Assembly (NCBI GenBank): GCA_035651755.1
Contig: DASRFA010000027.1
Span: forward strand, 1 to 64,000
Reading direction: 5' to 3'
DNA from: DASRFA01 sp035651755
Lineage (GTDB): Bacteria > Desulfobacterota > Binatia > UBA12015
DNA length: 64,000 nt
Below are positions 44,352 through 53,343 of the stretch, in pieces (positions within the stretch are counted from its first letter, which is position 1; each line of letters opens with the position of its first letter). Position numbers and translations under genes: made by a program. The notes beneath the pieces are model-generated. The model searched no databases. It had not been told where the DNA came from and worked only from the letters and a program-made list of their open reading frames with translations.

Positions 44352-45965
44352 CTACGGCCCCGCCGTGAGACGGAAGAGCTGGAGCCGCGGCCCGGGGCGC
44401 TCGACGCGCTCGAACCCGAAGAGCGGCACGAAGAACGCGTCGACCGGCTCGTAGACGAGATCGCCGGGCCGCGGCGCACCCGGGCGGAAGGGCTGCACCT
44501 CGAGCAGCAGCTCGGCCGTCCGCAGGCGCGCCTGGAGGCGCGGGCTCGGACGGCGCGCGTGCGGCACCGGGTGCGACGCGACCAGCACGTACGCGCCGGC
44601 GGGCAGGTCGTCCGTCGCCCGCGCGTACGCGACGCGCGCGGGATCGATCTGCGGGACCTCGAACGGGTTCGTCTCGCCGTGGTGCGGCACGTGGACGACG
44701 GTTGCGGGCGGCAGGTGCTGCTCCATCCACGCGCGCGCGATCGACCGCGTGTCGGTCTCGCGGATCAGCCGGTCGAACGCGATCGAGCGCGCGAGCGACG
44801 GCGCGAGCGCGGCGAGGAGGAGCGCGGCCGCGGCGTACCGCACCCCGCGGCGCTCGCCCGCGACGCCGACCGCCGCGGTCGCGACGAGCGCCATCATGGC
44901 CGGCACGAGCGGGACGAGATACCGGAGGAAGACGAGCTGCGCGGTCAGGAGCGGCGCGCACGCGACCAGGATCCAGAGCGCGACGAGACGCGCGAGCGTG
45001 CGACCGCGCGCGAGGCACCAGACGGTGCCGGAGATGGCCGCGAGCGTGAGCGGCCAGCCGACCGCCGCGGGCAGCGCGAACCGCAAGAGCCACGCGAAGC
45101 CGCCGGGCGCGAGAAAACCGGGTTCGGCGAGCTGCTTCAGCTTGCCGCCGAGGTTGGCGCGCGTGGTCGCGCGATCGAGGAGGACGTACGGCGTCGTCGC
45201 CGCGAACGCGATTGCGGATGCGGCGAGCGCGCCCGCAAGCCGGAGCGCGCGACCGCGGAAGCACCCGCGAGCCGAGCCGGCGTGCGCACCTCCGCGCGCG
45301 CTCGCGAAGTGCGCGACCGCCACCGGGACGAGCAGCGTGGCCGCGGGATACTTGGTCGCGGTCGCGAGCCCGACCAGGGCGCCGCTCGCGATCGAGTCGC
45401 GCCAGCGCGCGCGCTCGAGCACGCGCGCGAGCGACAGCAGCGCGGCGACGCTCCAGAAACCGACCGGGACGTCGGTGGTCGCGAAGTGCGAGTCGCGGAC
45501 GTGGAGGAACGCGCCCGCCGTCAGGAGCGCGGCGAGCGACGCCGCCCACGCGGCCGCGGCTCCGGCTCTCCCGGCGGCGTCGGCCGCCATCGCCGCGGCG
45601 AGCCACGCGGCGAGCGCGATGGTCGCGATGCCGAGCGCCGCGGTGCAGAGGCGACCCGTCAAGTACCACGTGCTCCGCCCGTCTTCGCGCGCGGGATCCC
45701 AGTCCCCGTGCCCGACCGCTCGCGCCGCGTGCGCGGCGCCGAAGATCGCGTAGATCTGCCCCGCCGGATAGCCGGCGAAGCGCGGGTTCCACCCCGCTTC
45801 GCCTCCGAGGCCCCACGCGCGCTCGACGAGGTACTGCTCGTCGGGCCGGAAGCGATCGGGAAGGCCGAAGCCGATGCCGGCGAGGCGGAGGAGCGCGCCG
45901 CCGGACAGCGCGACCAGGACGACCGTGGTGAGCGCGATGCGCCGGCGGCTCGCGGCGGCGGTCAT
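44352..45965 (-). CDS. GT-C glycosyltransferase (GT39/PMT-like), second of a pair
   Basis: A 537-residue polytopic membrane protein that should move a sugar from a lipid carrier to an acceptor on the periplasmic side. The first loop has RFRPDEQYLVERAW, whose DE pair matches the catalytic Asp of GT-C enzymes. About eleven spans follow (LTTVVLVALSGGALLRLAG, LLTAQLVFLRYLVPLVPAM), then a periplasmic C-terminal part. The ATG at 45965 overlaps the upstream glycosyltransferase stop as ATGA. It is the last gene of a polysaccharide cassette with the epimerase. Confidence 0.82.
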   Translation of the reverse strand: MTAAASRRRIALTTVVLVALSGGALLRLAGIGFGLPDRFRPDEQYLVERAWGLGGEAGWNPRFAGYPAGQIYAIFGAAHAARAVGHGDWDPAREDGRSTWYLTGRLCTAALGIATIALAAWLAAAMAADAAGRAGAAAAWAASLAALLTAGAFLHVRDSHFATTDVPVGFWSVAALLSLARVLERARWRDSIASGALVGLATATKYPAATLLVPVAVAHFASARGGAHAGSARGCFRGRALRLAGALAASAIAFAATTPYVLLDRATTRANLGGKLKQLAEPGFLAPGGFAWLLRFALPAAVGWPLTLAAISGTVWCLARGRTLARLVALWILVACAPLLTAQLVFLRYLVPLVPAMMALVATAAVGVAGERRGVRYAAAALLLAALAPSLARSIAFDRLIRETDTRSIARAWMEQHLPPATVVHVPHHGETNPFEVPQIDPARVAYARATDDLPAGAYVLVASHPVPHARRPSPRLQARLRTAELLLEVQPFRPGAPRPGDLVYEPVDAFFVPLFGFERVERPGPRLQLFRLTAGP

Positions 45966-47422
45966 CTCTCCGCCGGCCGCGCGTGCTCGCTGGCCCGCTC
46001 GGGCGCCGCCCGGATCCAGACCTCGAGCGCGTCCCCGCCGTACGACGTCCGCTGAGGCACGACGTAGCGCCGCGCGCCGCTCCGCTCGAGGCAGCCGCGA
46101 TCCGCCGGGACGCTCCGGACCGGATGATGCACGAAGACGAGCGGCGACGAGTCGCGGCAGAGGAGGCGATCGAGCCCCTCCGCGGACGGGATCAGCACCG
46201 GGCGCCCGAGGTAGTAGTCGAGCGCCTGGCGCCGGCCGCTGTCGCTCACGACGGTCGCGATGCCGCTCTGCTGGACGATCTCGGCCACCGCCTTCCAGTT
46301 CTCGCGGGGAAGCGCGACGTGGTCGCGTGCGATCGCGACGAAGCGCCACACGGCGAGCGCGCCCGCGATCGACGCCGCGGCGACCGCGGCTTTTCCGAGA
46401 GCCGGCCGGCGCGCCGCCCGCTCGATCGCCTCGGCGACGCCGAGCGCCGCGAGCGCGATCCCGTTCATCGCGAGCCAGCTCACGAAGCGCGGCTCCAGGT
46501 GCATGCCGGCGGCCGCGAGCGCCGCGTACGTGAACGGGATCGGGAGCGCGATCGCGAGCGCACCGGCGGCGCCCGCGAGGCGGAGAGCGCGCACGAAGCC
46601 GAGCGCGAAGGCGACGTACGTCGCGACCCGCACCGCGAGCGCAGACGTCGCCCCGAGGTAGGCGTCGGCGTGCCACTGGAAGAGGTGAGCCGGCGGCAGC
46701 GTCGCGAACCCGGACCACGGCACCTTCGGACCCGCTTTCTGCGACGAGGCGACGACCACCTGGCGTGCGACCGGTGCGTAGAACGCGAGCGCGACCACGC
46801 CCGCGAACGCCGCCGTGGCGATGGCGCTCCGTCGCGCGCGAGCGTCGCCCAGGATCGCGAGCGCGGCGACCGCCGCGACGAACGGCAGGACCAGCACCGG
46901 GAGGGTGCACATGCCGGCCACGCCGGCGAGCGCGAGGGCGATCGCAGGTCCGCGCGCGGACCGGGGCGCGCCGGCGCCGCGCGCGCCGCGCGCGGCCAGC
47001 TCCGTCGCCGCCACGACGAGGACCGCCTCGGCGAGGAAGGCGAGCCCGTAGCCGCGCGCGTCGCGGCCGTACTGGAGGTGGATGGGCGAGGTCAGGCCGA
47101 GGATCGCGGCGGCGATCGCCGCCGCTCCGCCGTCGCGCCGGACGAGCCATGCGACGAGCACGACGATCGCGACACACCCCGGGACGACCGCCCACAGGCG
47201 GTAGACGACCTCCGACGGCCCGAGCGCGCTCGCCGTCGCCCACGCGAGCAGGCTGAACAGCATGTGGTCGTTCGGGATGTAGCGGCCGAAGATCGCGCGC
47301 GGACCGCCGCGTACGTAGTAGACGACCGTCCACACCTCGTCGTGCCAGAGGCTCTGGTCGAGGCCGGACAAGCGCGACCAGACGAGAAGCGCGAGGAGCC
47401 CCGCGAGGACGGCCGCCACCAC
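45962..47422 (-). CDS. GT-C glycosyltransferase (GT39/PMT-like), first of a pair
   Basis: A polytopic glycosyltransferase of about 486 residues. The conserved first loop is SLWHDEVWTVVYYVRGG, with the GT-C Asp-Glu, and a second loop, IPNDHMLFSLLAWA, is typical of the family. The start is unsure: the GTG at 47422 (near GGAGTG) is chosen, but it lacks the basic residues before the first span. An ATG at 47557 would give them but overlaps the epimerase by 74 bases and gives Arg-rich, non-native-looking sequence. The 62-base gap to the epimerase stop suggests one transcript. Confidence 0.78.
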   Translation of the reverse strand: MVAAVLAGLLALLVWSRLSGLDQSLWHDEVWTVVYYVRGGPRAIFGRYIPNDHMLFSLLAWATASALGPSEVVYRLWAVVPGCVAIVVLVAWLVRRDGGAAAIAAAILGLTSPIHLQYGRDARGYGLAFLAEAVLVVAATELAARGARGAGAPRSARGPAIALALAGVAGMCTLPVLVLPFVAAVAALAILGDARARRSAIATAAFAGVVALAFYAPVARQVVVASSQKAGPKVPWSGFATLPPAHLFQWHADAYLGATSALAVRVATYVAFALGFVRALRLAGAAGALAIALPIPFTYAALAAAGMHLEPRFVSWLAMNGIALAALGVAEAIERAARRPALGKAAVAAASIAGALAVWRFVAIARDHVALPRENWKAVAEIVQQSGIATVVSDSGRRQALDYYLGRPVLIPSAEGLDRLLCRDSSPLVFVHHPVRSVPADRGCLERSGARRYVVPQRTSYGGDALEVWIRAAPERASEHARPAER

Positions 47423-47483
47423 TCCGCGTCGGCGCCGTCCTCCGCTCGCGCCGCCCGGTGCGCGCGGTGCGGTCGAGGTTGAA

Positions 47484-48527
47484 CTAACCCGCGTATTCGC
47501 CGACGTACCACGCGAGCGCTTCGCCGATGCCGCGCGCCACGTCGTGCGTCGGAGCATAGCCGAGGCGATCGCGCGCCGCGGCGATGTCCGCGAGCGAGTG
47601 CCGCACGTCGCCCTTCCGGAAGTCGGCGTACTCGGGCGCGCGGCCGGCGAGCTGGGGTCGCGACGGCGCGAGCCCGTCGCGCAGGAGACCGAAGAGCGAC
47701 GTGAGCGTCGTGCGCGCGCCGTAGGCGACGTTGTACGCGGCATCGGTCGACGAGGCAGGCGCGATCGCCGACAGCAGATTCGCCTGCACCGCGTTCTTGA
47801 CGTAGCAGAAGTCGCGGCTGGTCTCGCCGTCTCCGAAGATCGTGCAGGGCTCGTTTCGCAGGAGCGCCTTCACCCAGCGCGGGATGACCGCGGCGTACGG
47901 GCCGTCGGGGTCCTGGCGCGGCCCGAAGACGTTGAAGTAGCGGAGGCCGATGCACTGGAGGCCGTACGTCCGCTGGAAGACGCCCGCGTAGAGCTCGTTC
48001 ACGGCCTTGGTCGCGGCGTAGGGCGACAGCACGCGGCCGACGCGAGCCTCCACCTTCGGCAGGTTCGGCTCGTCGCCGTAGACGCTCGAGCTCGAGGCGT
48101 AGACGAAGCGCGCCACGCCGGCGTCGCGCGCCGCGATCAGCATCTCGAGGAAGCCGTCGACGTTCGCGCGATGGCTCGCGCGCGGGTCGGCGATCGACCG
48201 CGGCACCGAGCCGAGCGCGGCCTGGTGGAGGACGAGCTCGATGCCCGCGCAGGCGCGCGCCGCGGTTGCGGCGTCGGCGATGTCGCCCTCGATGAATTCG
48301 CAGCGCGCCACCGCGTCGCGACCGGCGGCTGCGAGCACCGCGTCGACGTTCGCGCGCTTGCCCGTGACGAGGTTGTCGAGGACGCGGACGGTCTGGCCGA
48401 GCGCGAGGAGCTCCTCCACCAGGTGGCTTCCGATGAACCCGGCGCCGCCGGTCACGAGCCAGCGGCGCGGCTTCGCGCGGAACGCCGCGCGCGCGTCGTC
48501 CCAGGTGGAAGGTCTCGAGTCCGACAT
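47484..48527 (-). CDS. NAD-dependent UDP-sugar 4-epimerase (WbpP/TviC-like)
   Basis: A 347-residue short-chain-type epimerase. The NAD loop is WLVTGGAGFIGSHLVEELL, the catalytic Ser/Tyr/Lys set is in YASSSSVYGDEPNLPKVE and SPYAATKAVNELYA, and RYFNVFGPRQDP is the substrate loop. The pattern matches the WbpP/TviC UDP-GlcNAc 4-epimerases that supply UDP-GalNAc or its acid for O-antigen and Vi polysaccharide. It probably provides activated sugar for the two downstream glycosyltransferases. The ATG at 48527 is the first in frame. Confidence 0.9.
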   Translation of the reverse strand: MSDSRPSTWDDARAAFRAKPRRWLVTGGAGFIGSHLVEELLALGQTVRVLDNLVTGKRANVDAVLAAAGRDAVARCEFIEGDIADAATAARACAGIELVLHQAALGSVPRSIADPRASHRANVDGFLEMLIAARDAGVARFVYASSSSVYGDEPNLPKVEARVGRVLSPYAATKAVNELYAGVFQRTYGLQCIGLRYFNVFGPRQDPDGPYAAVIPRWVKALLRNEPCTIFGDGETSRDFCYVKNAVQANLLSAIAPASSTDAAYNVAYGARTTLTSLFGLLRDGLAPSRPQLAGRAPEYADFRKGDVRHSLADIAAARDRLGYAPTHDVARGIGEALAWYVGEYAG

Positions 48528-48939
48528 CTCGTCTCCGTGGCTTCGTGCGTCGTGCGGAACGCTGCGTACGCGCCGGAGCCGGGCGGGTCAAATGTGCCTG
48601 CCCGGAGCTTCTACGGCCCCGCCGGTCGGAAAGCCGCGAGCTGGAGCAGCCACGTCCCTCTGCTCAGCGAAGCGGTCCCGTGCACGGCGCCGGCGGACGC
48701 GGCGATGGCGTCCTGCCGTGTTTCGATGGACCGGCGAATACGCCGGCGACGTCTCCGGCGGTTCCCCGAAGCCCTGCTGCACCGATCGCCACGTTCGCGA
48801 GCCTGGCGTGCGCTCCGGCGACCGTCGGCGGCGGCGTGATCCTCGGCGGGTTCGCGAACTCCCTTTCGGGGCCGCCCGGCCCGGCCGCCGCGGCCGTGGC
48901 GAGCCGTGCTCGAGGTGGAATGAGCGGGGATCCGGAGCG
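48528..48939. other. 412-base gap upstream of the polysaccharide cassette
   Basis: No gene, tRNA or repeat is evident. The stretch is very G/C-rich, with open frames in several phases that look antisense-like. It should contain the promoter of the epimerase operon at its left end. A minus-strand frame ending SRGTWLLQLAAFRPAG near 48611 looks slightly protein-like and could be the tail of a decayed gene, but no start or family was found. Confidence 0.35.
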
Positions 48940-50244
48940 CTACGGCACGATCGCGAGCGGGTCGGGCTCGCCGCGCGGGTCCACGAGGACGAACGCGAGG
49001 GTGCGGAGCGTCGCGGCGGCGTACGAGACGCCTCCCGCCGCCGCGATCGCGGCGCCGGCCGCGGTCATGCGCTCTTCGTCGAGGAGGAGGCCCGCGACCG
49101 CGATCGCGACGCCGGCGTTGAAGAGCGCGAAGACCGCCGGCTTGATCCGCTCGGGGACGCCGAGCGCGGCGAGCGGTACCCCGGGTCGTGCGCGCTCCGA
49201 GCGCGCGCTCGTCACGAACGCCGGAAAGAGCTTGTACGACACCCCGATGATGAGGTTCGAGAGCCAGCCGACGAGCCCGGCGACCCCGTAGACCGCGGCG
49301 AAGCGAGCGCCGACGGCGCTCTGCACGCCCTCGACCGCGACCGCGATTCCGCCCGCCACGGCGGCGAGGCACCAGCATGCCGCCACGATCGCGTGCCAGG
49401 CCGTCCAGTCGAGCGGCAGGCGATGGCTCGCGACGACGCGCAGGAGCAGCCACACGTGCACGGCCAGGACCGCGGCCACGCCGAACGCGGCCGGCCACGC
49501 CACGTCGCTGCCGGCGAGGAGCGCCACGGCGAGCACGACGACGAGCGCGGCGAGCGCGACGACCTGCTTCCGCGCCGCCTCGACGCGATCGAGCTCGGGG
49601 AGGAGGAACGCGGGCAGGAAGCGGAACGAGAGCGCGCACGCGATCGTCGCGACCCACCCGAGCGCCGCGAGCGCGACGTGCGCGCCGAGGTTCGTGAACG
49701 TGCCGCCCGACAGAAAGCCTGCCGTCTTGTTCGCCGCGAGCAGCGTTCCGAGGAGCGCCGCGACAACGAAGAAGCCGCTCCCGGCCGCGATGCCGATCTC
49801 CGCGACGCCGCGATTCGGCGCCGCGCGGAGGAGTGGCCAGAGGGTCGCGCAGAGCAGCGCCGCGGACACGAGCACGAGCGCGGCAAAAGCCGCCGTCGTG
49901 TTCCAGGCGCCGACCGCGAAGCTCGCCGCCATGCCGACGACGCCGGCCGCGAACGCGCTCCATTGCACCCAGGCGAGCCGCGGGAACGGCAGGGGTCGCT
50001 TCACGAGGGCGGGCACGTAGCGGTACAGGACTCCCATCATGGTCATGCTGATCCACCCCAGGGTCAGCATGTGGGTGAGCGCGAGGATCGCCGGATCGTA
50101 GAAGTGGACGAGCAGCCGTCCCGCCACGAAGGGCGACGCCGTCAGCGCTGCGGCGAAGAACAGCGCGGCCGCGGCGAAGAAGCACGGTGGAAGCAGCGCC
50201 GCCGTTCGGCCGCTGACCTGGTGGTGCCTTGCCGTCGTCGTCAA
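48940..50244 (-). CDS. Twelve-span haem-copper-oxidase-subunit-I-like membrane protein
   Basis: A 434-residue polytopic protein with about twelve spans. The second span region, VHFYDPAILALTHMLTLGWI, matches the start of cbb3-like subunit I and NnrS-type proteins. Few other His residues lie in spans (LGAHVALAALGW, WTAWHAIVAACW); the HxxxY, HH and HxH sets of real oxidases are missing. It is therefore not a terminal oxidase, and more likely a haem-binding or NO-responsive protein of the same fold. The ATG at 50244 starts four bases after the upstream PLP-lyase stop at 50249, so the genes are cotranscribed. Confidence 0.65.
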   Translation of the reverse strand: MTTTARHHQVSGRTAALLPPCFFAAAALFFAAALTASPFVAGRLLVHFYDPAILALTHMLTLGWISMTMMGVLYRYVPALVKRPLPFPRLAWVQWSAFAAGVVGMAASFAVGAWNTTAAFAALVLVSAALLCATLWPLLRAAPNRGVAEIGIAAGSGFFVVAALLGTLLAANKTAGFLSGGTFTNLGAHVALAALGWVATIACALSFRFLPAFLLPELDRVEAARKQVVALAALVVVLAVALLAGSDVAWPAAFGVAAVLAVHVWLLLRVVASHRLPLDWTAWHAIVAACWCLAAVAGGIAVAVEGVQSAVGARFAAVYGVAGLVGWLSNLIIGVSYKLFPAFVTSARSERARPGVPLAALGVPERIKPAVFALFNAGVAIAVAGLLLDEERMTAAGAAIAAAGGVSYAAATLRTLAFVLVDPRGEPDPLAIVP

Positions 50245-50248
50245 GAGC

Positions 50249-51631
50249 CTACGCGACCTCCTGGTGTCGGTCCATCATGTCGGCCATCACGGCGCGGATG
50301 AATTCGTCCGCCTCGCTCGTCATCCCGCCCGCGATGCCGCCGTAGATCGCGGCGCTCTTCGGCGCCTCGCCCGCGTGCTCCTTCGCGTAGCGGACGGCCG
50401 CGTCGAGGTCGGCGGCGAAGGCCTCCGCGACGCCGGGCTGCGTCTGCGGGCGCGTCACCGCCATGTGGATCGCGTTCGGGTACTGCTGGCCGTTGAAGCG
50501 CCAGCCGCGCGTCCGCATGAAGTCGTTCACGTGGTAGACGTCGAAGACGTCCGACGTGAAGCTGAAGAGGAACGTCGGCTTGCCGAGCATGCGGAGCTCG
50601 GGGTGCGAGCGCACGGCCTCCTGCATCGCACGCGACGTCTCGAAGATGCGCTTCGCGTAGCGCCGGTAGCCGTCGCGCCCGAGGCTCACCATCGAGGCCC
50701 ACGTCGCGGCGAGGAGGCCGCCCGAGCGCGAGCCCTCGATCCCGGGCGAGCAGTACTTTCCGCCGCTCCAGTCCGTCAAGAAGAAGTACTGGGCATTGCG
50801 CCACGCCTTGTCGCGGAAGGCGCAGACCGACGATCCCTTGAACGCATAGCCGTACTTGTGCGTGTCGGCGGAGATGCTGGTCACGCCGGGGAGGCGGAAG
50901 TCGAAGACCGGCACGTCGTAGCCGAGCTCCTGGCCGAAGGGCAGGATGAAGCCACCGAGGCAGCCGTCGACGTGGAGGCCGACGCCGCGCTCGAGCGCGA
51001 GCGCGGAGAGGTCCGCGATCGGGTCGATCGTGCCGTAGCCGTAGTTGCACGCCGACCCGATGAGCGCGACGGTGTTCGCGTCGATGTGGCGCGCGACCCA
51101 GTCGACGTCGACGTGCGTGGTGCTCGGGTCGACCGGCGCGCGTCGGACCTCGATGCCGAAGAGGTGGCACGCCTTGTCGAAGGCCGGGTGCGCGGTCTCG
51201 GGCTTGAGGACGTTCGGCTGCGCGATGCCGCGGTCCTGACGCGCGCGCTCGCGGTACGCGAGCATCGCGTGGAGGATGCTGCCCGTTCCGCCGGTCGTGA
51301 CGAGGCCCGCCGGCTTTCCGTCCCGGACCGCGTCCGCGTGCAGGAGATCGAGGGTCATGGCGATGATCTCGCCCTCGAAGCGCGTCTGGCTCGGGCACAT
51401 GTCGCGCTGGAGCGCGTTCACGTGCGCGAAGAGCCCGAAGGCCTGGTTCAGGAAGTCGTAGTGCTCGTGGTCGCCGCAGTACATCGTCCCCGAGCACTTG
51501 CCGGTCTCCCAGAAGGAATCCTCCTCGCGCGCCATCGCGCGCAGCTCGGCGAGGATGTCCTCGCGCGGGCGCCCGCACTCCGGCAGCGCGCGCAGGGTCG
51601 CGAACCGATCGTGATACGGTGACTTCGCCAT
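50249..51631 (-). CDS. PLP-dependent lyase, sphingosine-1-phosphate lyase/glutamate decarboxylase type
   Basis: A 460-residue fold-type I PLP enzyme. PLP should bind Lys259 in SADTHKYGYAFKG, with Asp222 in LHVDGCLGGF on the pyridine nitrogen and GGTGSILHAML holding the phosphate. The THKYGYAFKG and CLGGFILPF signatures are those of sphingosine-1-phosphate lyase (Dpl1), which splits a phosphorylated amino alcohol to aldehyde and phosphoethanolamine; amino acid decarboxylases are next closest. The ATG at 51631 follows AAGGAGCCCCCGAG. An FGGY kinase gene lies 43 bases upstream on the same strand; a kinase-then-lyase route is plausible. Confidence 0.86.
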   Translation of the reverse strand: MAKSPYHDRFATLRALPECGRPREDILAELRAMAREEDSFWETGKCSGTMYCGDHEHYDFLNQAFGLFAHVNALQRDMCPSQTRFEGEIIAMTLDLLHADAVRDGKPAGLVTTGGTGSILHAMLAYRERARQDRGIAQPNVLKPETAHPAFDKACHLFGIEVRRAPVDPSTTHVDVDWVARHIDANTVALIGSACNYGYGTIDPIADLSALALERGVGLHVDGCLGGFILPFGQELGYDVPVFDFRLPGVTSISADTHKYGYAFKGSSVCAFRDKAWRNAQYFFLTDWSGGKYCSPGIEGSRSGGLLAATWASMVSLGRDGYRRYAKRIFETSRAMQEAVRSHPELRMLGKPTFLFSFTSDVFDVYHVNDFMRTRGWRFNGQQYPNAIHMAVTRPQTQPGVAEAFAADLDAAVRYAKEHAGEAPKSAAIYGGIAGGMTSEADEFIRAVMADMMDRHQEVA

Positions 51632-51674
51632 CTCGGGGGCTCCTTCGGGCTGCGTGGCGTGCGCCACGCGCGTC

Positions 51675-53210
51675 TCACCCGTTCAGCGCTTCGCAGATCG
51701 GGCGCACGGCTTCGAATGCCGCGACGAACTGGGCGTGCATCGCGTCGTAGCGCGCCCGGTGCGCCGCCGCAGGCTCGCAGACGGCGCTCTCGCGCGCGAG
51801 CGCGGACGCGTCCTCCGCGGGACGCTCCTCGTTCCGGAACAGCGCGACGAGCCCGGCAGCGCGCGCGACCGCCGTGCTCGAGTCGGCGACGACGTGCACC
51901 GGGCGATCGAGCACGTCGGCCAGGATCTGCGCCCAGCCGCGCGAGCGTGCGGCGCCGCCGGCGAACGCGACCTCCTCGATGCGGCGTCCCGTGAACGCCT
52001 CGACGTGGCCGAGGAGCCAGCGCAGGTTGTGCGCGATGCCCTCGATCGTCGCGCGCACCAGGTCGAGCCGCGACGTGTCGAGCGACACGTTCAAGAAGCC
52101 GCCGCGCATCGTGTCGGCGAGGCAGGGCGCGAGCGATCCTCCGAGCCACGGGAGGAACAGCACGCCGCCGCTCGCCGGCGGCGCGGCGGCGAGCGCGGCG
52201 TCGAGAGCCTCGAACGCGTCGCCTCGCGAAGGTCCGCCGAGCGCGTCGTCGGCCTGGAGCACGCGCTGCAGGATGTGCTCGACCGCCTTGCCGGCGATCC
52301 CGTTCTCGGCCCAGACGAGGTAGCGGCCGGGCAGGGGGCTCGGCATCGACATCAGGAGGTGGTCGAGGTCGAGCGCCTTCTCGGCGATGTCGTCGAGCAG
52401 CACGCTCGTCGTTCCGATGACCACGCCGGCGCGGCCGCTCCCGAAGGCTCCGGTCGCGAAGGCGGCCGCCTGGCTGTCGTTCATCGCCGCGTGGACGACG
52501 GCCCGCTTCGGAAGGCCGAGCTCCGCCGCGACGTCGGACGCGATCGGCCCGACGACGCCGTCGATCGCGCCGAGGGGCGGCAGGCGCGTCGGATCGAGGC
52601 CGGTCACGCGGACGAGGTCGTCGTCGTAGCGCGTCACGCCGACGGTGCGGTTGTCGCACACGCCGGCCATCATCATCGTGCACTGGTTCGCGACCGCGCG
52701 CCCCGTCAAGCGCAGGTTCACGAAGTCCATGGGCTCGAGGTAGGCGGCGGTCCTGGCGTGGACGTCCGGGCGCTCGTGCTGGAAATGGAGGAGGTGGGCG
52801 AGCGAGACGCCCGACCCGAGGGGCGGGATGCCGTGGCGCTCGATCCAGAGGGGGAATGCGTCGGCGTGGCGCTCGAGGATCGACCAGGTGCGGTCGCCGC
52901 CGCGGCGGTCCATGTACATCTTGAGCGGCGCGACCGCGCGCCCGCGCGCGTCGACGGGGACGATGGAGGAATACTGGCTGCAGACGCCGATCGCGGCGAT
53001 GTCGCCCGCCGCGGGGCGATCGGCGGCGACGACCTCGCGGATCGCGGACGCGACCGCCCGCCAGAGCGCCTCCGGATCCTGCTCGGCGACCTCGCCGTCG
53101 CGGCGCGTGGCGATCGGCCGCGCGGCCGTCGCGATCGTCCGCCCGTCGGCCGCGACCAGCACGACCTTCGCGTTCGTGCTCCCGACGTCGATGCCGAGCG
53201 CGTGCGACAT
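51675..53210 (-). CDS. FGGY-family carbohydrate kinase
   Basis: A 511-residue kinase of the xylulokinase/glycerol kinase type. The phosphate-1 motif is ALGIDVGSTNAKVVLV; the catalytic Asp is in VVHAAMNDSQAAAF; the second ATPase loop is VVIGTTSVLL; and the adenosine loop is VAFAGGAARSRGWAQ. Substrates of the family are polyols and keto-sugars. Its position ahead of the PLP lyase suggests that it phosphorylates a compound the lyase then cleaves, or that both feed one catabolic route. The ATG at 53210 is the first start before the phosphate-1 motif. Confidence 0.88.
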   Translation of the reverse strand: MSHALGIDVGSTNAKVVLVAADGRTIATAARPIATRRDGEVAEQDPEALWRAVASAIREVVAADRPAAGDIAAIGVCSQYSSIVPVDARGRAVAPLKMYMDRRGGDRTWSILERHADAFPLWIERHGIPPLGSGVSLAHLLHFQHERPDVHARTAAYLEPMDFVNLRLTGRAVANQCTMMMAGVCDNRTVGVTRYDDDLVRVTGLDPTRLPPLGAIDGVVGPIASDVAAELGLPKRAVVHAAMNDSQAAAFATGAFGSGRAGVVIGTTSVLLDDIAEKALDLDHLLMSMPSPLPGRYLVWAENGIAGKAVEHILQRVLQADDALGGPSRGDAFEALDAALAAAPPASGGVLFLPWLGGSLAPCLADTMRGGFLNVSLDTSRLDLVRATIEGIAHNLRWLLGHVEAFTGRRIEEVAFAGGAARSRGWAQILADVLDRPVHVVADSSTAVARAAGLVALFRNEERPAEDASALARESAVCEPAAAHRARYDAMHAQFVAAFEAVRPICEALNG

Positions 53211-53343
53211 GGTGTGTTCAGTCGCGTACGCTCGACGCTTCCGGGGCGCAAGCGGCGAGGCGAGGAGAGGTCGGAAGCACGCGCGCGAGGCGCGATGGAC
53301 GAGGGCGCCGACGTTTCGATCTCGTGGAAGGGCCCTCGTGTCG

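Noticed and set aside
48545..49291. A possible plus-strand gene in the gap before the epimerase
   Set aside because: It has no motif, an odd composition, and runs antisense into a supported membrane-protein gene.
48940..50244. A functional cytochrome cbb3 oxidase subunit I
   Set aside because: The required His sets for the catalytic haem and copper are absent.
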